DNA from: Streptomyces agglomeratus
Lineage (GTDB): Bacteria > Actinomycetota > Actinomycetes > Streptomycetales > Streptomycetaceae
Assembly (NCBI RefSeq): GCF_001746415.1
Contig: NZ_MEHJ01000001.1
Span: forward strand, 6,702,501-6,766,500
Reading direction: 5' to 3'
Length of the DNA: 64,000 nucleotides
Part shown: positions 7,210 to 14,868 of the stretch, in pieces
How positions within the stretch are numbered: position 1 is the stretch's first letter
Layout: each line of letters starts with the position of its first letter
Notes under the pieces: generated by a model
What the model was told of the DNA's origin: nothing
Databases searched by the model: none
Seen by the model: the letters and a program-made list of their open reading frames with translations, nothing else
Position numbers and translations under genes: made by a program

Positions 7210-8925
7210 ATGACGACGATGTTCAGGACCGGAGGCACCGAAGGCACCGGAGACGGGAAGTCCGTCTGGAGGTCCCTGGAGGTGCCGCTCGAAAGGGACG
7301 CGGACCGGGCGGAGCGACTGCTGCTCACCGTGGTGGGCCCCTGGGCGGCCGCGGCCACGGCCGGCGGCGCCGTCGAGAGCTGGTACTGGGAGCGGACCGG
7401 TCCGGACGGGGCGCGGCTGCGCGTCCATGTCCTCGGCGACGACGGGAGCGTGACGGCCCTGCGCGAGGCGATCGCCTCCGGTGGCCCTGACGGCGCTGCG
7501 CTGGAAGAGGCGGTGGCGGAAACACCCTGCGCCCCGGACACGGACCGGTTCGGCGGCGCCGAGGGATTCGCGGTCTGCGCCGAGCAGTTCGCGGCGGGCG
7601 GCCGCCTCGCGATCGAGACGATACGGGCGACGCCGTCGCGCGAGAAACGCCTGCGCGCGGCCGCCGCCCTGACGCTGGCGTCGGCGTCGGCCACCGGGGC
7701 GGACTGGGGTGGCGCCGTCCAGTGGCTGCGCGGCCACGCTTCCTCCCTGGCGGGGGAGGCGGACGTGGCCGACGCGCGCGGCCGCGCGGAGGAGGACCAC
7801 TTCCGCAACGAGGCGGAGTGGCAGCACCGGCACGACCGTACGCGTGCGGAGATCTCCGCACCCGGCACCACGGTCGGCGACTGGTACCGCCGGCAGTGCG
7901 AGACCTGGGCGGCGCTGACGGCGCGGCACGAGGCCGGGCGGCTCGACGCGTCCCCGCGGACCGTCTTCCGGGCCCTGACCCGGCTGATGCACCAACAGCT
8001 GGGACTCGACGCGCACGACCAGGCGTACGTGGCCTGGCTGGTGTCGATGGACCTGGTCTCCGAGGGCCGCCGTGATCCCTTCTTCGCGGACTCCCCGGCG
8101 GCCGCGGACCGGCGCACGCACGAGTACGGCAAGTACTTCGGGGCCCGGCTCATGGACCAGCGCCCCGACATGCCCGGCGCGACCTGCGAGGGACGGCAGG
8201 AGCTGCCGCCCGTGCTGGCACGCGTCGAGCTGGCGAGGCCGCAGGCCCCGGGGCCGGACGCGCCCCGGTTCGAGGAGGTCCTGCTCGCCCGGCGCAGCGC
8301 CTACGGGTACTACGGCGGCCCGGTCACGCTCGACGAACTGAGCACCCTGCTGTACTTCTCCGCGGGTGTGACCGCGGAGAAGACCATGCCGGGAGCGGAC
8401 GTCTCGTACCCGGTCCGGCCGTACCCCAGCGGCGGCACCCGCTACCCGCTGCGGACGCTGCTCTACTGCCACGACGTCGCCGGACTGGCGCGGGGCACCT
8501 ACCTCTACGACCCGGCGGGGCACGCGCTCGACCAGCTGAGTGCCCGGGACATCTGCGCCGAACTGATGCGGATGGCGCCCGCCACGGACCCGCGGGTGGT
8601 GTTCCCGCCCAAGGCCGGCGGGAATCTGCACGTCGACGACTGCCCGCTGTGGATCTTCACGGTGGCGGACCTGACCTTTCAGCGTCTCCACTACGGCCTG
8701 CGCTCCTATCGGCTGGTCTTGCAGGAGAGCGGTCACCTCGCGCAGAACCTGGCGCTCGTCGCGACGTGGCTGGGTAAATCCTCGGTCGGGCTGGGCGGGT
8801 TCTACGACGACACCGTGAACGAGACGCTGGCGCTGGACGGGGTCAACTCGTCCGTGGTCTACGTCCATCTCGTCGGCGTCGTGCAGCCGCCCCCTCAGGC
8901 GGGGGGAGCCGCTTCCCAAGCCTGA
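7210..8925 (+). CDS. Fusion: thiopeptide/LanB-C-terminal-like domain plus SagB-type flavin dehydrogenase
   Basis: 571 aa. Residues about 15-290 resemble the 'thiopeptide-type bacteriocin biosynthesis' domain (SpaB/lantibiotic dehydratase C-terminal, also the fold of thiopeptide pyridine synthases): the W-rich opening WRSLEVPL and WYWERTGPDGARLRVHVLG match its WFFIRYxDPGxHLRLR signature. Residues about 345-560 are a SagB/McbC-like FMN nitroreductase-fold oxidase: EEVLLARRSAYGYY, RPYPSGGTRYPLRTLLY and LQESGHLAQNLALVATWLG. In RiPP pathways SagB enzymes oxidise azolines to azoles. No precursor peptide, YcaO or full LanB is present, so a non-RiPP role is likely, for example oxidation of a pyrroline or another dihydro ring (inference). 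The ribosome binding site is weak (GGCGGA). It is transcribed divergently from the FAD hydroxylase. Confidence 0.85.
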   Translation: MTTMFRTGGTEGTGDGKSVWRSLEVPLERDADRAERLLLTVVGPWAAAATAGGAVESWYWERTGPDGARLRVHVLGDDGSVTALREAIASGGPDGAALEEAVAETPCAPDTDRFGGAEGFAVCAEQFAAGGRLAIETIRATPSREKRLRAAAALTLASASATGADWGGAVQWLRGHASSLAGEADVADARGRAEEDHFRNEAEWQHRHDRTRAEISAPGTTVGDWYRRQCETWAALTARHEAGRLDASPRTVFRALTRLMHQQLGLDAHDQAYVAWLVSMDLVSEGRRDPFFADSPAAADRRTHEYGKYFGARLMDQRPDMPGATCEGRQELPPVLARVELARPQAPGPDAPRFEEVLLARRSAYGYYGGPVTLDELSTLLYFSAGVTAEKTMPGADVSYPVRPYPSGGTRYPLRTLLYCHDVAGLARGTYLYDPAGHALDQLSARDICAELMRMAPATDPRVVFPPKAGGNLHVDDCPLWIFTVADLTFQRLHYGLRSYRLVLQESGHLAQNLALVATWLGKSSVGLGGFYDDTVNETLALDGVNSSVVYVHLVGVVQPPPQAGGAASQA

Positions 8926-9177
8926 CCACGCGCCGGCAAGCAGCGGGCACGGTCGTCCGCCCGGCGAGGCCGACCATACTGTATGACGACTCTAGTGTCA
9001 GCATCTGGTCAGATGCCGGTTCGGTGCGGACGGTCGCTCCGGCCGTGACTCGACGTGCGAAAAATGCCGGATTGCCCCGTCTCATGTCGAGCAATTCAGG
9101 AGAGGACACGCCTGACTCCTTCTGTGATGGTTGCCGCGCCGGCGAAATCGCCGGCCACTCACATCAGGGGGACTGGC
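8926..9177. promoter_or_regulatory. Intergenic region upstream of the haloperoxidase with an operator-like site
   Basis: 252 bp. It contains CGACTCTAGTGTCAGCATC (8987-9005), whose TAGTGTCAG core recurs in the promoter of the ABM gene and, on the minus strand, in modified form in the MFS/TetR intergenic region. It also contains the short repeat CATCTGGTCAGATG just after it (9002-9015, imperfectly palindromic). The remainder shows nothing I can name. Confidence 0.4.
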
Positions 9178-10695
9178 ATGACCGAGCACCGGAATGCGCG
9201 CAGACAGGGCGACGGCGTCGCACGCCGCTCCATACTTTTCGGCGTCGCCGGGGGAGCCGGGCTCGTCGCGGCCGACTGGCTGGGTCCCGCGGCGCCGAAG
9301 GCGCAGGCGGCGCGGGGCGTCCGGCACCACTTCGACTTCGACAAGGGCAACGCGGCCCTGGACGTGTTCGGGCCGGTCTCCGGGGACCCGATCAGGTCGA
9401 CGATCGCGCCGAGCGACGCCTCGCTCATCATCCGATTCGCGAACCTGGTGGCGCACGCCTGGTTCGACGCGATCGCGCCGTACCACCCGACCGCGGTCGG
9501 GGTGCACTCGAACCTCGGCCGGCGCCCGGCGGGCGAAGCGAAGACCAACAAGAACAAGAACATCGCGCTGCTTTACGCCTCGTACCGCATGTACAGCGCT
9601 CTTCTCCCGCAATTCCGGACGGTCTGGCGGGAGGTAATGCTCTCGGTCGACATGGACCCGGACGACAATCAGGAGAACACCGATACCCCGGTCGGGATCG
9701 GCAATCTCGCGGCAAAGGGTGTCATCAAGAGCCGCATGCACGACGGAATGAACCAGCTGGGCGACCACGGCGGCCGCACGTACAACCTCCAGCCGTTCGC
9801 CGACTACACCGGGTACGAGCCGGTGAATACGGCCTACCGGGTAAAGAATCCCTCGCGCTGGCAGCCCAACGTCGTGACGAAGGGAAATGGTGTCTTCCAG
9901 GTCCAGCATTTCGTCACACCGCAACTGCGGCTGGTCCGGCCGTACTCGTACGCCGATCCGAGCGAGTTCCGCCTCCCCGCGCCGGCGGCCAGCGACCACC
10001 ACGACCGCAAGGCGTACAAGCGCCAGGCGGACGGCATCCTGGCGACGTCGGCGGGCCTGACCGACGAGCAGAAGATGAAAGCGGAGATGTTCGACGACAA
10101 GTTCACCAGTCTCGGCGCCGCCATTGGCTCGGTCGCGGAGAGCGCCGGGCTGGACCTCGACGGATGGATCCACCTCCACATGGCGGCCGACACCGCCACG
10201 TTCGACGCCTCGATCGCCGCCTGGTACAACAAGCACGTCTACGACTCCGTCCGGCCGTTCACCGCCGTCCGCCACGTGTACGGGGACCGGCCGGTGACCG
10301 CCTGGGGCGGACCGGGCAAGGGGACCGTCAAGATCCCGGCCGACCAGTGGCAGAGCTACCTGGCCGTGGTGGACCACCCGGAGTACCCGTCCGGCTCGAC
10401 CTCCCTGTGCTCGGCGCAGGCGCAGGTGGTGCGGCGCATGCTGGGCAGCGACGAGCTCAAGGTCCGCATCCCCGCGCGCAAGGGTTCGTCCCTGGTGGAG
10501 CCGGGGGTCACGCCCGCCCAGGACATGGTGCTCAGCTGGGACAACTGGACCGACTGGGCGCGCGACTGCGGTCTGACCCGGTACTGGGGCGGCGTGCACT
10601 TCATGCCGGCGATCGAGGCGTCCTGGGACATGGGCCGTCAGATCGGCGACCGAGCCTACACGTTCGTACGCAAACACATCGACGGCAAGGTGTGA
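9178..10695 (+). CDS. Vanadium-dependent haloperoxidase-like protein with Tat signal
   Basis: 505 aa. The PAP2/vanadium haloperoxidase metal site is recognisable: K and R seven residues apart in NKHVYDSVRPFTAVRH, the phosphate/vanadate loop HPEYPSGSTSLCSA, and R and H six apart in LTRYWGGVHFMPA, matching K353/R360 and R490/H496 of the Curvularia enzyme. The catalytic His of the canonical SGH loop is Ser here (SGS). The N-terminus has ARRSILFGVAGGAGLVAADWLG ending AQA-A, a twin-arginine signal with a cleavage site, so it probably acts outside the membrane. ATG at 9178 follows AGGGGG. It could chlorinate/brominate or oxidise an electron-rich pyrrole or arene; phosphatase activity is the alternative. 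Confidence 0.85.
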   Translation: MTEHRNARRQGDGVARRSILFGVAGGAGLVAADWLGPAAPKAQAARGVRHHFDFDKGNAALDVFGPVSGDPIRSTIAPSDASLIIRFANLVAHAWFDAIAPYHPTAVGVHSNLGRRPAGEAKTNKNKNIALLYASYRMYSALLPQFRTVWREVMLSVDMDPDDNQENTDTPVGIGNLAAKGVIKSRMHDGMNQLGDHGGRTYNLQPFADYTGYEPVNTAYRVKNPSRWQPNVVTKGNGVFQVQHFVTPQLRLVRPYSYADPSEFRLPAPAASDHHDRKAYKRQADGILATSAGLTDEQKMKAEMFDDKFTSLGAAIGSVAESAGLDLDGWIHLHMAADTATFDASIAAWYNKHVYDSVRPFTAVRHVYGDRPVTAWGGPGKGTVKIPADQWQSYLAVVDHPEYPSGSTSLCSAQAQVVRRMLGSDELKVRIPARKGSSLVEPGVTPAQDMVLSWDNWTDWARDCGLTRYWGGVHFMPAIEASWDMGRQIGDRAYTFVRKHIDGKV

Positions 10696-10705
10696 CAGCC
10701 GCATG

Positions 10706-10745
10706 ACGAGAGCTGTCCCGGTCCGCGGACCGGGACAGCTCTCGT
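10706..10745. terminator. 40-bp perfect palindrome, bidirectional terminator
   Basis: The 20-nt arm beginning ACGAGAGCTGTCCCGGTCCG is followed immediately by its exact reverse complement. It lies 10 bp after the haloperoxidase stop and 18 bp before the stop of the convergent AraC gene. A hairpin of this strength between convergent genes is best read as a shared terminator. Confidence 0.8.
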
Positions 10746-10763
10746 GTGTCGGAACCCCGCCTG

Positions 10764-11510
10764 TCAGGACGCGGCGGCGGACCACTCGACCGGGAGCGCG
10801 AACAGGATCGGCGGGTTGGCCCAGCCGAGCGGTCGCAGGGTGATCCGGACGGCCGGGCAGGCCCCGGGGCCGACGGTGACCGGGCCCGTCGTCCCGGAGA
10901 GCACGGGCTGCGGGGTCGAGGCCGGGGTGGTGCCCGGGAGAGGGGTGTGCGCCACGGCGTGCACGTACCAGGTCCCGTTCGGAATGCCTGTCATACGGAA
11001 CTGGCCCGAATGCGCGGTAATCGCACGGGCGGCGGGGGACCGCTCCAGAATGGGGCTCTCGAACACCCCGATGTAAATGCCGGAATCCGTTCCGCCGGGG
11101 GACCGCACCACGCCCGATATCGAGCCCTGACCGGCCGGCTGCGTGCCGTGTCCGACGAGTCCGATGGCCCGGTCGGCCGGACGGCGGGTGCCGTGACGTG
11201 TGTGCCGGTACTGAGTCGGCGAGCACCCCACGGACTCACTGAAACGGCGGGTGAAACTTCCCGTGCTGCTGTAGCCGACCTGCGCGCCGATGTCGCTCAC
11301 ATTGAGCGAGGTCGATACGAGAAGGCGTTTCGCCTCGTGAAGCCTTATGGCGCTCAGAAAACGGCCGGGGGTAACCCCGGTGATACGGCGGAACGTCCGC
11401 AGGAAGTGAAACTTGCTCACCATCGCGGCCTCGGCCAGCTCGTCGAGCGTCAGCGGTTCGGAATATCTCTCTCGTATCGTTTCCACGGCACACTGAATCG
11501 CGTGTTCCAT
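10764..11510 (-). CDS. AraC-family regulator with C-terminal beta-domain (1 of 2 paralogs)
   Basis: 248 aa. The AraC double helix-turn-helix is at the N-terminus (about residues 5-105): LTLDELAEAAMVSKFHFLRTFRRITGVTPGRFL and VSDIGAQVGYSSTGSFTRRFSESVGCSP. The remaining 140 residues have the run FRMTGIPNGTWYVHAVAHT and GPVTVGPG, which look like a beta-sandwich of the carboxypeptidase-regulatory type, not a usual AraC sensor cupin. ATG at 11510 follows GGGGGAG. The protein at 12502 has the same domain order and the same anchor residues, so they are paralogs. Likely controls nearby tailoring genes; the ligand is unknown. Confidence 0.87.
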   Translation of the reverse strand: MEHAIQCAVETIRERYSEPLTLDELAEAAMVSKFHFLRTFRRITGVTPGRFLSAIRLHEAKRLLVSTSLNVSDIGAQVGYSSTGSFTRRFSESVGCSPTQYRHTRHGTRRPADRAIGLVGHGTQPAGQGSISGVVRSPGGTDSGIYIGVFESPILERSPAARAITAHSGQFRMTGIPNGTWYVHAVAHTPLPGTTPASTPQPVLSGTTGPVTVGPGACPAVRITLRPLGWANPPILFALPVEWSAAAS

Positions 11511-12073
11511 TGTGCTCCCCCAGTGAACTCAATCGCTGATAGAACAATCCGTACGACGTGATGTGTCGCGCGTAGACACGCGACCGTGCTCACGGACGAA
11601 GGCGATTGGACTGCCATCCCGTGTGATGTCGTGCTGTGTCTTCGGAGCGGAGGCGGCGTGCGGCGGCGGATGCCGTACCCAGGAGATAGTCACAGATCGA
11701 ACAAGCGTCTGTCTTCTTCGTCCTTGCGGTTCCGGAAGAAGTCGTCGGCCGATGCATTTGGTGGTGATTCGGAGCCTTCCGGTCACCATTCGTCGGACGT
11801 TAATTCTTGTTGATTCTGCGTAATGTCCTCATTGCCGGGCTGCGCGGTGGCGGCGGGCCGTGCCGCCGGCCGCGGCTGAAGCGGGGTGGCGGCGTCCGCT
11901 TGTCCGGATCGCACTCCTCCGGTCCGCGGGCGGTCGGCTCGGAGGGCTCGGGCGGTGCGGACGCCGCTCGCGCCGATGTCCGGGTGAAAAAAATTCTGCC
12001 CGCGACAGGGGCCCCGGAACGGGGTCGCCTGTGCGGGCAGAAGAGGTGAAGGGATGCTCGGGTGGGCCGGTGG
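11511..12073. other. 563-bp region without a supported gene
   Basis: Between the start of one AraC gene and the stop of the ABM gene, both on the minus strand. Open frames exist here but lack the GC-rich third position and any family resemblance. It holds the promoter of the AraC gene (CGCTGATAGA at 11534-11543 resembles part of the site at 17741-17760) and the terminator of the ABM gene at its right end. Nothing else was recognised. Confidence 0.5.
11987..12042 (-). terminator. Rho-independent terminator of the ABM gene
   Basis: On the minus strand a 15-bp stem with a single bulge (TTCTGCCCGC/ACAGG arms at 11994-12009 and 12028-12042) is followed by seven consecutive T residues (A-run 11987-11993 on the plus strand). 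It begins about 30 nt after the stop of the ABM gene. This is the most canonical intrinsic terminator in the window. Confidence 0.85.
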
Positions 12074-12364
12074 TTACACCACGTCGACGATCTCGGCCGT
12101 CTCGGCCGTCACGTCGGTCGTGACCGAGAACGCCGCGCCTGCCTCGGCCATCGTCGGGGCTCCTGCCAGCGCCTTCTGCATGCTCTCGGCCGAGTCCCAG
12201 TACCAGTGGTCGACCCACGACTTGTCCTCGAGCCGGCCGAGCCGCGCTTCGGTGAGCCCGGGGAACGAGGCCCGGACTGCGGCGATCAGCGTGGTGCGCC
12301 GGGCGAGCATCTCCTCGTCGTTGGCGGGGTCGGTCTTGAAGCGGGTGATCCGGACAACGCTCAT
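12074..12364 (-). CDS. Antibiotic biosynthesis monooxygenase (ABM-fold) protein
   Basis: 96 aa dimeric alpha+beta-barrel protein of the ABM type. The opening SVVRITRFKTDPANDEEML, the central HWYWDSAESMQKALAGAP and the closing hydrophobic beta-strand TAETAEIVDVV follow the family pattern; the length of about 95 residues is normal. Such proteins oxidise electron-rich rings without cofactors, or serve as cyclases or heme-binding proteins, so the activity is uncertain. It stands alone on the minus strand between two AraC genes, with its own terminator and a promoter region that carries the TAGTGTCAG element. ATG at 12364 follows GAGGGA. Confidence 0.75.
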   Translation of the reverse strand: MSVVRITRFKTDPANDEEMLARRTTLIAAVRASFPGLTEARLGRLEDKSWVDHWYWDSAESMQKALAGAPTMAEAGAAFSVTTDVTAETAEIVDVV

Positions 12365-12501
12365 ACCAAGGTCCCTCTCTAGAGTTGCTCTCTCATGTGA
12401 GACTCTAGACTGACACTACGTTCACGAGTCAAGGGGCCAGGGCCCGCCTCGAACCACAGGGGCCGGTCCTGCTGGACAGCGGCACTCATGGGGGAGTTCT
12501 G
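12365..12501. promoter_or_regulatory. Divergent promoter region, ABM gene / second AraC gene
   Basis: 137 bp. CTCTAGACTGACACTACG (12403-12420) is the plus-strand form of the TAGTGTCAG element shared with 8987-9005 and related to 54622-54640. A second CTCTAGAG copy lies at 12377-12384. The arrangement suggests an operator near the ABM promoter; which regulator binds is inferred only. Confidence 0.42.
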
Positions 12502-13239
12502 ATGCGGCCTGAGATCGAGTGTGTAATCGAAGGAATACGTGGTCGCTACAGCGAGGACCTGTCGCTCTGCACGCTGGCGGACATGGCGAGGCTGAGCCCC
12601 TTCCACATGGCAAGGATTTTCCGGCAGGAAACCGGTTTGCCACCCGCCCGTTTCCTGGCCGCGGTAAGGCAGGAGGTCGCGAAACGGAAGCTGCTTTACA
12701 CCTCCGACCGCATCGCCGACATCTCGGTTCAGGTCGGGTATTCCAGCCTCGGAAGTTTCACGACGCGATTCACGAAGAGCGTCGGTGTGTCGCCGGGGCG
12801 ATTCCGGCGGCTCGTTGAGCTCGGTCAGACGGCCATAGATTTCACCGCCGGTACGACGGACGACGCGGCCTTCGCCTACGGATCGTTCCAGGGGCGAATT
12901 TTCCGGAACGACGGACAGGACGGCGAGCCGGTATTCGTGGCGGCCATTCCACCGGTGGGCCGTTACGACCGGCCGTCGCGGTGCAGGCGGCTGGAGCACG
13001 GCAGCCGGATCTGGGGCATCGATTACGTTCCCGAAGGACCCTGGTACGTACAGGCGGTTTCGCGCAGCGCGGGCACCGGAAAGCGGTCCATTGTGGTCGG
13101 GAGCGCCGGGCCGTTCTATGTCGCACCGGGTTCGGTGATCCTCGTCGACCTGGTCCTCAAATCCCCGTTGCAGACAAAGCTGTTCGACGTCGAGCGGGCC
13201 ACGATCGGCGCCGCACTTCCGGAACTCTTTCAGTCCTGA
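12502..13239 (+). CDS. AraC-family regulator with C-terminal beta-domain (2 of 2 paralogs)
   Basis: 245 aa. N-terminal AraC DNA-binding domain: LCTLADMARLSPFHMARIFRQETGLPPARFL and IADISVQVGYSSLGSFTTRFTKSVGVSPGRF. The C-terminal 140 residues share anchors with the paralog at 10764-11510: VFVAAI versus IYIGVF, VPEGPWYVQAVSRS versus IPNGTWYVHAVAHT, GPFYVAPGS versus GPVTVGPG. Start ATG at 12502 has GGGGGAG 6 nt upstream. It is divergent from the ABM gene and precedes the epoxidase-like gene, so it may control either. Sequence divergence between the paralogs suggests an old duplication and different targets. Confidence 0.87.
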   Translation: MRPEIECVIEGIRGRYSEDLSLCTLADMARLSPFHMARIFRQETGLPPARFLAAVRQEVAKRKLLYTSDRIADISVQVGYSSLGSFTTRFTKSVGVSPGRFRRLVELGQTAIDFTAGTTDDAAFAYGSFQGRIFRNDGQDGEPVFVAAIPPVGRYDRPSRCRRLEHGSRIWGIDYVPEGPWYVQAVSRSAGTGKRSIVVGSAGPFYVAPGSVILVDLVLKSPLQTKLFDVERATIGAALPELFQS

Positions 13240-13352
13240 CGGCTGTCCCTCACGGTTGAGCAACCCGGGAGAAGACACCTTGGGAGCGGTGCCCCAAGAA
13301 TGGCACAACGGTGCGGGCCGCGCCGGAATTGCTGTTTTCCTGAGGAGGGCAC

Positions 13353-14735
13353 GTGGGCGTCATCGGTGGACACGCAGTGATCATCGGAGGCTCGATCGGG
13401 GGACTGGTCGCAGCGCGCACTCTCTCCCCGAAGTTCGACTCCGTGACCGTGATCGACAGGGACGTCCTGCCCGAGGGCGCCGAGGACCGGAAGGGGGTGC
13501 CCCAGAGCCCGCACGCGCACGCACTGCTCATCAGCGGCCGGATGAAGCTGGAGAAGCTCTTCCCCGGCCTCACCGACGAGCTGATCGCGGGCGGCGCGGT
13601 GCCCTTCGACCCCGGATACGACCTGCTGTTCCATCAGATGGGCGCGCTGCGCACCCGGTTCGCCAGCGGGCAGCTGGGCATCAGTCTCACCCGCGCCTTC
13701 CTGGAGCAGACGATCCGGCGCCGGGTGGGGGCACTGCCCAACGTCCGGATCCATGACCGGACCGCCGTCAGCGGGCTCGCCGGCGTACCGGGCCGGGTCC
13801 TCGGAGTCGACCTGGACGACGGCCGCAGGCTCGGCGCCTCGCTCGTCGTCGACGCCACGGGGCGCAGCGGCGGACGGACCGACCGCTGGCTGGAGGCGCT
13901 CGACTGCCCGGCGCCGAAGACCACCACCGTGAAGATCGACGTCGGATACACCACCCGTGTCCTGCACCGTGAGCCCGGGGAACTGCACGAGGGCGCCCTG
14001 CTCTACCTGATGTCGGCGGTACCGCCCCACGACAAGCGGGCCGCGGCGGTGTTCGCCGTGGAGGGCAACCGCTGGATGGTCACACTCGGCGGATGGCACC
14101 GCGCCCACGCGCCGGTGGACCCGGAGGGTTTCACCGCCTTCGCCGACGCCCTGCCCAGCCCGTACGTGTCCGATCTGCTGGCCCGGGCCAAGCCGGTCAG
14201 CGACGACGACGCCCACCGCTTCCTGTACCCGGCCGCCCGCCGGCGCTGGTTCGAACGGCTCTCGCGGGTGCCCGAGGGATACGTCGCCCTGGGTGACGCG
14301 ATATGCAGCTTCAACCCGCTGTACGGCCAGGGCATGACGGTCGCCACCCTGGAGGCCGTGGAGCTGGCCCGGTCCCTGGACCGGCACGGCGCGGCCACGG
14401 CGGCCATGGCCCGCCGGTACTACCGGGCGGCGTCGAAGGTCATCGCCACACCGTGGCAGATGTCGACCAGCAGCGACTTCATGTATCCCGAGACCACCGG
14501 GGCCAAGGGACGCACCACCGACTTCATGAACCGGTACGTGCGCCAGGTCATGATGGCCAGCCATGTGTCGGTGCCCGCACACCGCGTCATGCTCAACGTC
14601 CAGCACCTGCTGGCCCCGCCGGCGTCGGTGGTCCGTCCGGACACCGTGGTCCGGTCGCTGCTCGCCGCACGCCGCTCACCGGCCCGCGCCGAGGTCGCGG
14701 CGGCCCGTCGTACCCCCTCCGCACCCGGGGCGTGA
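13353..14735 (+). CDS. FAD-dependent monooxygenase resembling polyether epoxidases (MonCI/LasC group)
   Basis: 460 aa. The N-terminal site HAVIIGGSIGGLVAARTL, followed by FDSVTVIDRDVLPEGAEDRKGVPQSPHAHALL, is the distinctive opening of MonCI/LasC-type flavin epoxidases and their relatives; LVVDATGRSGGRTDRWLEAL and YVALGDAICSFNPLYGQGMTVATLEAVEL form the second FAD-binding region. GTG at 13353 has GAGGAGG about 5 nt upstream. In polyether pathways this family epoxidises polyketide double bonds; here, with no polyether hydrolase visible, it could epoxidise a PKS-derived alkene or hydroxylate the scaffold. The family also includes many uncharacterised oxidoreductases, so the reaction is a guess. 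Confidence 0.82.
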   Translation: MGVIGGHAVIIGGSIGGLVAARTLSPKFDSVTVIDRDVLPEGAEDRKGVPQSPHAHALLISGRMKLEKLFPGLTDELIAGGAVPFDPGYDLLFHQMGALRTRFASGQLGISLTRAFLEQTIRRRVGALPNVRIHDRTAVSGLAGVPGRVLGVDLDDGRRLGASLVVDATGRSGGRTDRWLEALDCPAPKTTTVKIDVGYTTRVLHREPGELHEGALLYLMSAVPPHDKRAAAVFAVEGNRWMVTLGGWHRAHAPVDPEGFTAFADALPSPYVSDLLARAKPVSDDDAHRFLYPAARRRWFERLSRVPEGYVALGDAICSFNPLYGQGMTVATLEAVELARSLDRHGAATAAMARRYYRAASKVIATPWQMSTSSDFMYPETTGAKGRTTDFMNRYVRQVMMASHVSVPAHRVMLNVQHLLAPPASVVRPDTVVRSLLAARRSPARAEVAAARRTPSAPGA

Positions 14736-14868
14736 GGTGAGGGCGGTGGCCCTCGTACCGGCTACGCCGTAGCGCCGGGGGACCGCCGAACATCCGGGTT
14801 CGTCAGCCGATCACCGAGGCAGGCCGTACCTGTGCGCCTCGCTGTCATTCATCAGGACAAGGGGAGCC

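Noticed and set aside
6899..7213. Plus-strand open frame overlapping the SagB-fusion start by 4 nt; its last 52 residues (from ATG 7055) could be imagined as a RiPP precursor.
   Set aside because: Third codon positions are not GC-rich, a TTA codon is present, there is no ribosome binding site, and no leader/core pattern is visible. It looks like promoter DNA.
7210..8925. RiPP (thiopeptide or azole peptide) cluster.
   Set aside because: Only the SagB/LanB-like fusion points that way; no precursor peptide, YcaO or full-length LanB is present, and the rest of the locus is PKS and sugar genes.
11529..11789. 86-residue minus-strand open frame in the 563-bp gap.
   Set aside because: No codon bias typical of this genome, no family resemblance and no binding site upstream.
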